A stretch of DNA of 64,000 nt, taken from positions 7,649,338-7,713,337 of the forward strand of contig JARUPZ010000013.1 in assembly GCA_031213475.1 (NCBI GenBank). Direction: 5' to 3'. Below are positions 33,416 to 45,082 of this stretch, piece after piece (the first letter of the stretch is position 1; each line of letters starts with the position of its first letter). A program made the translations under genes and the position numbers. Below the pieces are notes generated by a model, which had not been told where the DNA came from, made no database searches, and saw only the letters and a program-made list of their open reading frames with translations. This stretch comes from Nereocystis luetkeana (taxonomy: Eukaryota > Sar > Phaeophyceae > Laminariales > Laminariaceae).

Positions 33416-33519
33416 TTACGGGGGACCATAGTTAATAGGACCAAATATTGTTAGCAAAAATAGCGAAATATATAGGTTTTTGTGTGTACCGTAGGTCCTA
33501 TTAACTATGGTCCCCCGTA
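33416..33519. mobile_element. Short TIR element, family I (copy f)
   Basis: About 105 bp with near-perfect TIRs (ttacgggggaccatagttaa and its complement) and the family interior (ataggtttttgtgtgtaccg). It is one of the best-preserved copies in the window. Confidence 0.9.
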
Positions 33520-33524
33520 TTTCA

Positions 33525-35525
33525 ATTCAAATAGTATATGGGTGTGCGGACAGTCAGTGCACTACTAATATTGAAAGGGTTAAGGCAGAGTAGGAAGTAA
33601 GTGGAGATGTTACCACAGATATCCTGAGGCTACGTAGACGGGACAGGAAAACAAAAACATTTTTTTAGGCTTGATGATATGTACTTGACTATTGATACAG
33701 TTTGTGACCGAGGGGGACCATCATATGAGGTGGAATTCTTTAGTGAATGTCGTGGCCAAAGGAGAATAACGAAGCGGACTATACCAGATACCTCCTGGTA
33801 CACGTCTATATAATAAGGACAATAAGGCTCATTTTTATCGGAGAGCGTTTTCCCCATAATTCCCAAAGTTTGGAAATAATTGGAGATATCTATCAATATA
33901 CGGAGGCGTTCTGTCACTATTCCTGAATTTCTCCAGAAGCAAAAACGTCAAGTTCGTTAAATTTCACACAAATAAATGGGGAAAAAACAGGAAAATAAAG
34001 AAGATTGAAAAATTGCGCGAAAAAAATGACGAAAATTTGGAAAAAAAGCTCTCCGCAAAGAATGACCCTAATAATACGAACGGATGGTACAGAAACATAT
34101 ATACGAGCTGGTTCCGGTCAGAAGTAAGACATTCCATTTTGACCGGGTATCAGTTTGTTCGGCTATCATTTCTTCGGGTATCATTTTGTTCGGGTATGAT
34201 TTTGTTCGGGTATCATTTTGTACGGGTAAACCTGGTATTACATTTTTACAATGAAAAAACTGAATCAGTCGACACTATTAATAGACATTTTCCACGTGTG
34301 TGACCGCATACACGAGGGGGATGCATCGGTGAAGCTTGTTGTGGTGTGCGAGCCGTGGTTTGCGAGGCGCGATATGAATAGTTGTTCTCACGGTGGCCCA
34401 TAATAAATGACCCCGTGCGGATTCACCTTGTATTTGTTTTTTCCAAGATAAATTGTTTGGTCGGTTATCAATGCCCCTTTTTATTGAAATATAATGCCGG
34501 AAAATATGGGCCTCTGGACAAACTAACTCGAGCACAGACACACCCGGGGGCCTTAAGAATCCTGGGCTATAGGTTACACGGAAAGCTGAGGATTCCAGCT
34601 TTCCAAGGGTGCTACTTGTAAGCGAAAGCATGGGGCTGCGGATGAGGCAGAGGTGATCGAGGAGGTTCCCTCCTTGGAACGTTTATTACTCAGGAACGAC
34701 CGCGGTTCTTGCAAAATTAGACAGAGCGTTGCACGGCCCAAATCGTGAACTTTCCGATGATGCCAAACACGTACTTTTCCCAGCACAACGTGGGTTGGGG
34801 GCTTCTCCCCCGTTGAAAAATTGAATGTTTTTGAGGACCCATTTTTACCCTTCTTTTCCTCACCTAAAACCGTATAGTTTCGTCTACACGTAGAATCGTT
34901 GGAAAGCTGACGTCTTCAGTTTTCCATCGAATCTACCCACATATGGTTTGGATGTTCCTCTGTGTGCCAGAGTGGTCGAAATATAGTTAAGGTGCAAGTG
35001 CGTCCCGCCATAAAAAGGAGGAACACTTTGGGCCCAAAACATTTACTCCGAGATGAACAAAATGCTGGTTTGAGGGGTTATTTATTAAGGGCCACCGTAA
35101 TCGTTTCACTTGGGAAGGCGTTGTTGAATAGGAATTTGGGTTGTCTACAAGTAATATCAACATATCGTTAGTATTTGGGCCATGAATCGACCAAAACGTC
35201 GAGTCACTTACTAGCCTGTTCCCATGAACGCGTCAACAAGAGGAAGACACCAGTGTGTGACACTTTGTTCGTTATGCAAGCCGTGAGGGACTGTTACAAG
35301 AAACGCCTGCCAAAAGTACTACTAGATAGAGCAGCAATGAATTGACCGATTGGAAACCTTAGGAGAGAACTAATATTCTCAAGGGGAATCCCCCTTTTTG
35401 CCCCCTGTATTGTGCGAGTTGCGAAAACAAACTTGCCGTACGTAATGGCTGTGTTCGTCACGTGTGTCCAGACAAAATATCTTATCGGTGGCCTTTTTTT
35501 GTAAACAAATACTGCTCGTGAAGTG
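33525..35525. repeat. Long dispersed repeat L (copy 2), interrupted
   Basis: It matches 28230-29165 in three blocks (33525-33820, 34075-34400, 35110-35525). The blocks are separated by the TIR element at 33824-34070 and a ~700-bp unmatched segment (34400-35110). Between 34140 and 34230 a ~16-bp unit (ttttgttcgggtatca) is repeated about five times. Confidence 0.72.
33824..34070. mobile_element. ~245-bp TIR element, family III (copy 2)
   Basis: The left end is aaggctcatttttatcggag and the complement of the right end is tagggtcattctttgcggag. It is inserted inside repeat L: the flanks join up in the uninterrupted copy near 28528. Candidate target duplication: a short AATA/TAA motif. Confidence 0.85.
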
Positions 35526-35769
35526 TTTAGATTCATAGGTATTTCCTTATTAATTATCCAAACCAACCCGCCGGACGGAAAGGGTGCCAATTAGTTGGTG
35601 CATCGCCTCCTAGGGCCAGTATAGACAGTCCGAGCACGTACGACCACGTGTGCGTGTGACATATATATTCCGATGCATTGGGTCGGTAACGGGCTGTCAA
35701 CGCGTACTCTTACAAACAAATAATCCTACGAAACTCCGAACAGAATTAACCGGTAAATCGTTCATGTTA

Positions 35770-35890
35770 GAAGGATTACCCCGCTGTGTGGGCTGGGTAA
35801 TCGATCGATCTTTTACCCCTATAGCTCAGCAGGTAACACCGTAACTATTGACGTCGTCCAGGTTACGGGTACGAACCCCACATCGAACGT
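35770..35890 (+). repeat. tRNA-like repeat (copy 1)
   Basis: gggtaatcgatcgatctttt is followed by acccctatagctcagcaggt (A-box-like) and acgggtacgaacccc (B-box-like, able to form a T-arm stem) about 50 bp later. The acceptor stem does not pair convincingly, so this looks like a tRNA-derived SINE head or tRNA relic, not a working gene. The first part is repeated at 36050. Confidence 0.5.
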
Positions 35891-36049
35891 TTTTTTTACA
35901 GAAACGCTAGCGCGTGCACACCTAAAAAACACATCTCCCTGGTTCCCTAGGCAATGAAACGAAGCGGGTAGGTCAGCGTACGGACGTATTGTACGGACGT
36001 ATACGGTTCCGACTCTCCAAAGACCCCGCCGTTTAGAGGGGGGGAGAGT

Positions 36050-36135
36050 GTTATAAGGATTACCCTGGGCTGGGTAATCGATCGATCTTTTGCCCCTATA
36101 GCTCAGCAGTAGGTAACACTTTCACATTCAGATCC
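36050..36135 (+). repeat. tRNA-like repeat (copy 2), truncated
   Basis: It repeats gggtaatcgatcgatctttt and cccctatagctcagcag, then diverges before the B-box. Confidence 0.55.
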
Positions 36136-36440
36136 TGAATACAAAAATAAATGTCTGTCCACGAGTACCATTATAACAAATTATTCCAAAAAAATTGACT
36201 CTTGGATCGTTTGGATTTCGAATATCCAGTGCGGCGGGACCGTCAAAGCATGCATAGAAAAAATACCCTGAAATGCTGCAAGTATGAGCAGTGTATTGAA
36301 CACCTGATACATGATACCAGGTACCTGGTACCTGGTACGTCGTACCTGATATCGATGGTCAATACCCTGGTACAGAACAGCCGGAAGGTACTGCTAATAA
36401 CATAGATAGGCAGTATTCGTATAGCAACAGCAACAGCTTA
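36136..36440. other. Intergenic stretch with TACCTGGTA palindromes
   Basis: It contains a run of overlapping accaggtacctggtacctgg palindromes at about 36314-36350. No gene is present. Confidence 0.5.
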
Positions 36441-36700
36441 GGATATAGAACCTCCGTATCTCCTCGCCCCCGCAAAGATTCCCTGAGTTCGGGGTGAGCG
36501 GTAGCACCAGCAAGGCCGAGAGGTCAAACTTCGGCGAGAAAAAGCTAAGATCAAGCCTGTCATAAGAAGAAGCTTTTCGGGGAGCAACAACATCAAAACA
36601 AAACCTCCATGACCGAAGAAAATCGAACCTCCGTATCTCCTCTCCCCAGCGAAAATCTTTAGAGTTCGGGGTCGCCGCGCTCGCCGATCGATGGCGCGAT
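36441..36700. repeat. ~185-bp imperfect tandem repeat
   Basis: gaacctccgtatctcctc and a following gagttcggggt recur at about 36446 and 36624 with moderate divergence. The minus frames here translate the repeat and show no known domain. Confidence 0.55.
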
Positions 36701-36894
36701 GCTCTGAGACGCGCGCACGGGAGAGCACCCGTCGGAGCTCGGCGAGCGCGCCCCTCTAGGAAAGCGATCGAAAAAACAAGCACGAAGTCTGTAAAGCGAA
36801 GGCGTCTGGAATCCCTTCCTAAATTCAAGACGGAATCGGAAGCGAATGTTTCCTTCGCGACGGCTGTGAGCGAAGGATTGCTTATATATCTATA

Positions 36895-37420
36895 TATATA
36901 TATCGACATAAGATACTCTTGCCTATTATTGTCGCTGGCAATATCTATCCCACAGATTTTTCTCTTGTCTTTTTTTGTGGCGGGCAATACCTATCGATTG
37001 TTTTTTCCCTCGTCTATTGACTGTCTAAGGTCGCTGGCAATGTCTATCGATGGATTTTCCCCTCGTCTATTGCCAATAATAGTCTAGGGAAAAATCTACA
37101 GACGAAGGAAGACTCTATCGAGATACACTGCCACCGACAATGTTGGCCAGAGGCAATAGACGAGGGAATAATCTATGTATAGGTATTGCCAGCGACAACA
37201 GAAGATAGAGGAAAATATATCGATGTATATTGCCAGCGGTAACAGGCGGGGGGAAAATCTATCGATATATATTACCAGCGTCAATAAGCGAGAGGAAAAC
37301 AGATCGATATCTATTGCGAGCTACGATAGACGGCGAGGGAAACTATCGATAGATAGTGTCAGTGGAAACAGACGACGGTGGAAATCTATCGACAGATATT
37401 ATTACCAAGGACAATAGGTT
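36895..37420. repeat. ATCGATAG-type minisatellite (locus i), inverted halves
   Basis: Units of about 45 bp combine cgtctattgtcgctggcaat with atctatcgatgga. The left half (36895-37095) runs in one orientation and the right half (37100-37420) in the other, giving an imperfect large palindrome. Three related loci lie at 38755, 58965 and 60055. Confidence 0.75.
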
Positions 37421-38100
37421 GTGCAGCGTGACATCGCTGATCATTGTCATCCGTACTGGATTGAGAAGTTTGCCCATGGATAGCCATTGTCAGTGACAAC
37501 AATTTGCCGGCCCGTCTTAAAATGAGAACCCTTTTTCATGATAATCGAATAGGAAAAAAAGTGCCTCAGGGTCCTAGCGAGGTATAGTGTGTAACAAAAC
37601 GGACAACGCACAAGGAAGGGCCGACGGACACCATAGGGCAACCAACGAGGCGAGCGACGGCCCGCGTCCTCCCCGGGGTGCCGCGGACAGCGGCCGATTG
37701 ATCTGCCGGCACCGCCGAAGAGGCTATCGCTCTTGGAACGTCTTGGGTGGCTGGCACAGCCCCGAAGCCCCATACAGGCAGCAGCGATGGGGATACAGCG
37801 ACCAATTGAACTTGTGAGCGAAGTCGTAACCTGGTCGGTGCTCGTGTGGTTTGCGAGGCAAAGAGGGATGAACAAACTGGGTTTGCGACGGCCTTGTATT
37901 TTTTTGAGGCGCCGCTGATGGTTTAGTATGTGCTAGGGGCCGTCGGCCCTCGCGCTTGCGGCTGCTCCCGTGGCCCTCTCTCTCGGAAATGGTGGATCTC
38001 AACTGTAAAGCAGTCGGCGACACGGCTCAAGTTTGCGTGGCTAGCTTCGGTTTCAAGAAAACACGCCACGTCGAGTTGGACAAACTCCCCAAAACGAATA
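37421..38100. other. Intergenic stretch
   Basis: Overlapping frames on both strands (37447-37875 minus, 37587-37918 plus) are GC-rich and show no domain. No gene is supported. Confidence 0.3.
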
Positions 38101-38130
38101 ACATGAAGAGAAAAATAAGAAATAAGTACC

Positions 38131-38191
38131 AAAAGACTTCCTGTCGAATTCGTTTTTGTTCGTTTCATTCGAATTCGACAGGAAGTCTTTT
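38131..38191. repeat. Perfect 22-bp inverted repeat (hairpin)
   Basis: The left arm (38131-38152, beginning aaaagacttcctgtcg) is the exact complement of the right arm (38170-38191), around a 17-nt loop. If transcribed it would form a fully paired 22-bp stem. Confidence 0.95.
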
Positions 38192-38754
38192 GAATCAAAT
38201 AAATAAATGTCAAAATGCCTCATTGATGCTTCACTTTTCGACCAATCATATGGAAACAAATCAAACAAAAAAAGCATCGGCGGAGTATCATAAAAAAAGT
38301 TTCCCGTTAAAATGGGCCGGATAGACATTGCCGACAGCAATACACGCGTCCATTGCACCACATTTTATCCCTATTATTGCTGCATCGGTCAATGTCTGTT
38401 GCCCAGGATCGAAAACTACGTAAGTATAAAAAAGCTCTTGAGATGTAATGAAATGCTTATCGTGACGCCCATCTACGCTTCCTGTTTCGTTGGTTGGGCT
38501 AGCTGAGAGCACGTGGTCACGATATACCGTGCCATGCACCCATAATCATTGTCGTGTGTCAAGTGGTGTCAAACCATGCACTCATTATTATAATGCCGCC
38601 GTCGCAATATATTTTATTGCTGTTGTCACATAATAGACACCTTGCTGTGCTCAGCAGAGTACGTTGAACGTGTGTCTATCTGTATACATTGTGCCGACTA
38701 CATACAGTGAGTGGTGGTAATAGGTGGTGAGCTGTGCACACCGATGGACATTAT
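38192..38754. other. Intergenic stretch
   Basis: No gene is supported. Confidence 0.3.
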
Positions 38755-39085
38755 CGGGGACAATAAATTCGAGGATGGTATCTATCGATAGACATTGCCT
38801 GCCACAATAAATTGTGGGCAGTATCCATCGATGGTCATTATCGGTGACATTAGGTTGGGGATGTGATCCATGGATCGACATCGCCTGCCACAATCGATTG
38901 CGCAACACCCAGTCGAGAGCCACTACCGGTGACAATAATAGGCTGGGGATATAGTCAATCGATAGCTACTACTACCAACGACAATGTAGATTGGGAAGTA
39001 GGCAAATCGATGGCCACTACCGGCGGCTATACACTGGCGAAATAGTATATCGATAGACACTACCGACAGCAATAGGCGCGCCTGT
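38755..39085. repeat. ATCGATAG-type minisatellite (locus ii)
   Basis: Degenerate units with tatcgatagacattgcc, ccatcgatggtcattatcgg and actaccggcg. It is the same family as 36895. Confidence 0.7.
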
Positions 39086-39102
39086 CCATTACGCCATTGT
39101 TG

Positions 39103-39500
39103 TTGTTGTTGTTCTCACATTATATACACTCTCTGGCAAAGGAATTCGTGGTCACACAAAGGTGCTGGAACCCTAGGAAGATCCGAAAAAAACATTAAAA
39201 AAAACGAAATTCGTCTGCTTGAATAAAATAACCATAGACGAATAATGGGCACACACAAACAAGACGAAATCAACGCGCAAACTGAACTAACATGGGCGCG
39301 CGTAGATCCTCTCAACTATGCAGCATAGAGTTCCCCCCGTTCCCACCACTAACCAAGTCGTGGCTGCTGACTACAGCGGCTGCTGTCTGGAGAGCTGCCT
39401 GCACCGTGCTAAACGCACGGTAGTCGTGAACACAGAGAGAAACACGCCTGATGTCTGGGGTGCTGTCAGAGTGACGACTCGCGGACATACATGCATTGGA
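39103..39500 (+). repeat. LINE 5'-region-like repeat (copy 2)
   Basis: About 400 bp matching the complement of 45083-45500 (gtgctggaaccctaggaag, aactgaactaacatgg, gactacagcggctgctgtc, cacagagagaaacacgcct). No LINE coding sequence follows on this strand, so it is a detached copy. Confidence 0.7.
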
Positions 39501-40826
39501 AAAGGAGCAATCGAATCGAAAAAACCACCGCACGAAAATCAACGATCGCCATCTCTTCCCGGACTGTCTGACACAAAATGTGCAGGACAGCTATGATACC
39601 ACGCCCCTGAAAATTGCGGGCGCCATTCCCCATGAAGGGTATACACCTCGCCAACACTACTACAGGGACCAGTGAGTACATACTGCCTCGTGAAAAACAA
39701 AAATCAGAAAGAAAACGATGACTGCTTCTATCGTGATGGTGTGCGCGCCGGTCATGGGTCTTCGTGTGCCGTCCTGCTGCCGTTCTTCATGGCCGCCTCA
39801 TCGCCTTAGCACAACCCGCCCGCTCCTTTGCACGTGCTCTGGTTGCCCCTCCCTTCCAGTCGGTTCCTCTTCTCTCCCGTCCCGAAAAACAAAATGCTCC
39901 TCGCACTTGCGGTTCCGATCTGAAGAAAAATAATTCTCGCGCAGGCTGAGTTCAATCCGTCTCTTCCCCGCTCGTCGTCGCTCTGTCTCCCTCCTCCTTC
40001 GTCGTCGAATCCAGCCTCCTAACGGCGCAATAAACTGTTCCGTAGTGTGGCCTCTGGTGGCGCCTGCCTCCGCGCACGGACATCCCGATTGAGCATTGCT
40101 GCTCTGTCGAAGCTGCCTAAAAAAGACGCGCGAATCGTAGGCCTCGGTGCCTGACGCACCACGTACGACTCAACTCTACTGCGACCTGAGCCTCGCGGCC
40201 ACACGCAGCAGCAAGAAGGGATCACTCCTTGAGGGTAAGTCCGGTCTTACACCCCCCAGAAATACCTATCCCTCTCGCTGTAAGTCGGATAGGGCATCCC
40301 CCGCAGCATGCCTTGCCGAGGCAGCGAGGGGAACGAAGGTAGATATTCTGTTGCAATCGCAGCAGCCATTGCTGTCTATCGTCCAGGGTGTGATTTTTAC
40401 TCAGTGATACGCAGAGGATAAACGGTGTACGTATTGCCTCTCTGGTTGGTTCAAAATTGGACAAGATCAGTCGAATGCATATAGACAGTAGACAAAAACA
40501 GGTACGAGGTATACCCTGGCCAATTCGAGCCCAAATCAGATACGATGCCAGTCTGGCCAATAGCAGGGTTCCTGGCGTGTCTTTTGTACTTGATTTGAGT
40601 ACCTGGTATGCAACTGCTTTTGGCCAAAACGTGACCAGATAACACTGAGTGTGGCTCAAACCCTTTTCTTTTTGTCTGGGGTGTAGATGTGTGCTTCAGA
40701 TGTCATGTGTATTATTTTTTTTATTATTTTTTAAATTGCTTGTTTTTTATTTTTTCATTTCTCGAGGCATTCTTCCATTCCAGAGTTATTGGAGCCTGTC
40801 CTGCCACCGCGAGCTGCATCGTATTG
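39501..40826. other. Intergenic stretch
   Basis: Short plus frames near 39718-39949 and a minus frame at 40222-40659 show no domains. TACC(A/T)GGTA-type palindromic words occur near 40500-40610. No gene is supported. Confidence 0.3.
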
Positions 40827-41710
40827 TGTGTGTGTTTTCACATTAAACCGTTCTTTCTACCCGTCGACATCCAGCACAACCAGTGTCCGTGCCGATTCTT
40901 CAATCCTAGAAGAGATACAAGTTCTGTGGTCACAAAGCTACGCCACAGAGATACTACGTTGCCACGTGTGCAGTGTGCACTGCAGTGGGCAATGCAAAGC
41001 CATGTCATCATACTAGATTCGACAGGCACGACATACGCAATCTATGAAATAGTGAAACGAAAAGAAACAATCAAAGAGAAAACAAAAACAAGGTAGACAA
41101 ATCGAAAGAGAAAAAGAAGAAAAATGAAAGCAAAATCTAAGAGAAACAATCTGTCGTGCCCCCCCCCCGCAGGCGAGGTGACCAACACTTGAAAAATAAC
41201 GAGCTGGAGAAAAGAAAGAAAAATAAAACAAATTAAGAAAAAAAAACACCACTCCTTGTAAACAGAGTAAGACAAAGAACCAAGGAAAAAAGTAACAAGG
41301 AAAAATAACAAAGGGGAAATAACAGGCAGAGCAAAGCCCAAAGCACCTTCCAGGTGGCGGCAGCAGCTTGTGGTACGAGTAGTATAGCCAGGTTCTCCCT
41401 GCTGATCCGCCTTGTACCTTGCTACCCAGACTGCCGTCTCCGCCCTGCGTTCGTCAACTATGCCCAGCCCCTTGGCGTCAGACAATACGAAACGAGCAGA
41501 GCAGGTTCGTCTTCCAACCACGCCACACGGCTCCTTCAGTACGGCTTATCAATCAGAAAAGGAAGAGGAAGAGAAAAAATAATATGAAAATCACGGAGAG
41601 TCAGCGCAAGAAAGAAAGAAAAACAAAACAAGAAGAGAAGACAAGGGAAGACCACGTTCGAACCAGCTGCACCGGTTGGTAGCACTAGTAGTATGGTCAT
41701 GTTCTACTTT

Positions 41711-42142
41711 CTAGTCGACTTGGTGCCTTGCTACCCTGTCTGCCATCTCCTTCCTACTTTCGTCTACCGCCGTTTCCCTTCTACCCCTCCTGTTCCCCCC
41801 CCTCTCCGCATTCCCTCGGTCGGGCTTTCTGCCACTTCTCCTGTTACCCCCTCCCCCCCCGTTCCCTTGGGCACCATCCACGGCGGATGCGCGGAGCTGC
41901 CTACTCATCTCAGCCTCAGCCTCGTGCCACCTCACCATGAACCGTTCGGCTGCTTCAAGGATCCCCCGGTACCACTTCCCCGCCTTTTTGGCTGCAGTGG
42001 ACCACAACGCGGTCTCAACTCCAAACACCAAGGGGGCAACTTCCGTTGACCCTTCGGTGGCTCGGAACTCCCTAAGGTCTTCGACTATGCATCTATCTAT
42101 GCCAAGTCTTACACTGTCCGCCTGGTCTCGGGTTCTCCCCAC
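41711..42142 (-). pseudogene. LINE copy 1, C-terminal segment
   Basis: Continues the RT frame after a break near 42095: RCIVEDLREFRATEGS...FGVETALWSTAAKKAGKWYRG...RWHEAEAEMSR, then a Gly/Arg/Asn-rich basic tail to the stop at 41711. In copy 2 the join to the preceding RT frame (GGQCKTWHRCIVEDL) is intact, which shows that the break here is a 4-bp tandem duplication (ctat at 42092-42099). Confidence 0.78.
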
Positions 42143-44389
42143 CAGCTATCGTCCCGAACATTACCCGACTGGGTAATCGCTCCTTGCTTTGCCGTGCCAC
42201 GCCCCCCGCAAAGAAGAGCCGCCGTTTACGAATGGTCGTTTCGATGCTCTCGCAACGTGTCATCTTGAGGGCCTTCGCGTACGAGAGGGTGGCATGATCA
42301 GTATGAAGTCGGCGCTGGAAGCCAATGACTCGCAGCAGGACTTGGTGGTGAGCCGTTCGAAGCTTGGCAAAGTGTTCCGCTCTGAGGGTCCACGTCACAC
42401 ACCCGTACAGCAGGGTCTCAATCACCTCGGCCTTCAGCATTCGGACTTTAAGGCTAAGGGGGGCGGTCGTCCTATCATACAACTCCGGGCCGAACCGTTC
42501 GAGGCATGCTCGCATGAGGCGGATCCGTCGGTCGATTTCGAGCGAGAGCGCAGCGTTTTCGTGGATAACGCCGCCTAGGTATAATAACTGGGTCGTCTGC
42601 TTATACCTCTGACCTGCCGCTTCGATGACGAGCGGTGGTGCGAGGGTTGTCCGGTCTGGTGTTTGTAGGACCATTGTCTCAGTCTTCGTTTCCGACACCG
42701 TGAGGCCTGCTGCTTCGAAGACAGTCACGATGACTGTCATCATTTTTGCGAGCCCTTCAGCCGACTTCGAGACAATTCCTGCATCGTCGGCGTACAACAT
42801 GCCCCATACAGACCTTCGCACCCACGCCAATGGCTCCTCCTTCCCTGTTCGAACTACTCCAGCTTCACAGAGTTGGACCAAATCCCTTACAATGGCTTCG
42901 TCTTGGCTGAAGCGTACTAGTACGACGTGTAACGCAGTAGCGAAGAACACGTTGAACAGTAACGGTGATAGTATGATAGTACACAGCCTTGCCGCAGCCC
43001 CTGCGTGACATCAAACCATTCCGAGAGCTCGCCGTCATCAGTACGCACGCGAGCCCGCATGCCATCGTGGAAATTACGGATAATTCTCAGCATCTTGGTT
43101 GGTACGCCAAAGCGTGTGAGTACCTTCCATAACAGCTCTCGGTCGACAGAGTCGTACGCTTTCTGCAGATCGATGAAGCACACGTATAAGGGGATTTTCC
43201 TCTGTCGTCCGAGCTCTTGCAGCCGGCGCACGACGAACAACATATCAATCGTTGATCGTGCGGGGCGGAAGCCGCACTGTTCCTCGGGGAGTAGTTCCTC
43301 GGTCTCGCAGTAGTTGCTGAGGCGGGACGCGAGGATTTTCAACAACACTTTGCCTGCGTGGGCAACAAGCGAAATCCCTCTATAGTTGTTGCAGTCAGTT
43401 CGATCCTTCTTTTTGTGAAGGACCTTGATGATCGCATGTTTCCATTGCTGAGGGACTTCTCCTGTTAACCAAACATTGACAAGGATGTTGTGAAAGCGCT
43501 GGGCGAATGCCGGGTGGTCGATTTTTAGGAGTTCAACCGGGAGACCATCTGGCCCGACAGCTTTCCAATTCGACATCCCCTTAAGTGCTTCGGTCATCTC
43601 GTCTATGGATGGTTCATCTTCAAGCGACAGTTTAGGCGGTCGCGGTGGCAAGAGGTCGGTGATCGTGGGATCGAGTTTCAGCGACTTCGTGTTCAAGAGT
43701 TTGTGGTAAAACCCCGCCCATCGTTCACGAATTCGCACCTTATCCCGTAGGATCGTGCCATCCTCGTCCCTAATGAACTGTTCGCTCCTCGCTTTAGTCC
43801 CTTCCAATCCTACCGTACTCTTAAGGTGCTTGTAAAAGCCTCTTTGGTCGTTGTTCGCTAGGAGTCGTTCGGTTTCGGCAAGGTACGCTTCGAAGTACGC
43901 ATGCAGTCCTGCGGCAATCACCTTCTGCAGGTTCGCACATGCAGATCTCAGGGTCTTCCACGCGGTTCTGTCCCGGGGGTGGGCACGCAAGAATTGTCGT
44001 GCATCCTCTCTCGCTGTCCATGCTGGCATGAATGCGGCCAAGGTTTCGGCAGACTCACACCATCCATGTCTGCGGTGGCGACGTGCAGGGGGTGGTACCT
44101 CTTTTTCGACCGCATCAATAACAGCCGTAGTGAAAATCTCAACCATACCAGACGTATTACGGGGCTGGATAGGCTGGTTGAGAGTGGAGATGACCCTGGA
44201 GACTACTCGTTCACGACACTTTCCATCGGACATAAAAAGCTGCCTGTCGAACTCTCGGCGTTTCGTCGGTCTACGAATTTGTCTGTTGGGCGCAAAATGA
44301 CCATTGAGTCGGACTTTGATATACAAGATGTTGTGGTCTGAGTCAGCCTTACTTAGCTGGGGCAGGAGGCTGTGGGACGACTTTCGCAT
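42093..44389 (-). pseudogene. LINE copy 1 reverse transcriptase
   Basis: RNA-directed DNA polymerase that would copy LINE RNA at a nicked target. Residues visible in order: [12 protein letters not shown] (end of the endonuclease); a linker with [80 protein letters not shown] (first catalytic Asp); [11 protein letters not shown]; then, after a frame break, YADD at 42783-42794 with AGIVSKSAEG; LLYLGG; MLKAEVIETLLYG; a C-terminal region with RIIGF-like VIGFQRRLHTDH. The break at 42966-42981 is an exact 8-bp tandem duplication (tgatagta twice, plus strand) between CVLS and PLLFNVFF. Otherwise the domain is well preserved, so the copy died recently. Confidence 0.88.
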
Positions 44390-45059
44390 CTTGTACTCTA
44401 GGTCGATGGACTTGACGGGTTAGGATGTAGTCAATCCGCTTACGGTCATTCGGGCCTGTGCCGTTGTGAGTATGCGATATCCCACCCTTGCGCGTGCTGA
44501 AAAACGTGTTGGTGAGAGCTAACTTGCAATTGGTGGCGAACGACAGGAGCCGTCTGCCATTATCGTTACGAACATCACGTCCATACGCTCCCAGCACTCT
44601 GCTTTCATCATCACCGCACCCTTCCTTCCTCTGTCCAGTTCGCGCGTTGGCATCCATCAGTACAAACAGACACTCTTTCGTCGGGATTTTTTCCACCAAG
44701 TACTCCAGCTTCTGCCAGAAAATACGTTTCAGTTCGGCGTCCTTGGTACAATCAGTTGGAGCATACGCAACGACGAAATTGACTGCCTCGCATTTGCCAG
44801 CCAGCTCAAAGCGCATAGACATTAGCCGCTCGTCAACGAACTGATGAGTATACACAGACTTACTGCACAACGATTCCTTGACAGCTAGGCCTACTCCGTA
44901 CAGCCCTTGCCTGGTGGCTGTTGTTTCCTGTCCTGAACAGAAAACACGATACCCTGCCGCACGGAACGTCGTGCTGCCGGACCTCCGAGTTTCTTGCAGG
45001 CCAATGAAGTCACAGCCGAGTTGCCGTTGGGCGACGCGTAAATGTGACAACAACAACAT
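44349..45059 (-). pseudogene. LINE copy 1 APE-type endonuclease
   Basis: Nicks target DNA for target-primed reverse transcription. Visible motifs: CDFIGLQETRRSG (metal-binding Glu), VNFVVAYAPTD, LFVLMDANARTG (catalytic Asp/Asn), ALTNTFFST, and [10 protein letters not shown]. The last motif, SDHN, lies in the next frame at the start of the RT ORF, so a small indel near 44370-44385 separates the two. The first ATG in this frame is 45059, but the domain normally starts with an Asn-containing strand slightly upstream. The codons before it (AACACAGCT) could encode that Asn, but a poly-A run and a TGA precede them. The 5' limit of the ORF is therefore uncertain. Confidence 0.83.
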
Positions 45060-45082
45060 AGCTGTGTTGCATTTTTTTTTTC

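Noticed and set aside
40838-41521. Overlapping F/S/L-rich frames in the LINE 3' region, repeated at 48674-49177
   Set aside because: They mirror the purine-rich 3' UTR and are conserved only because the DNA is duplicated.
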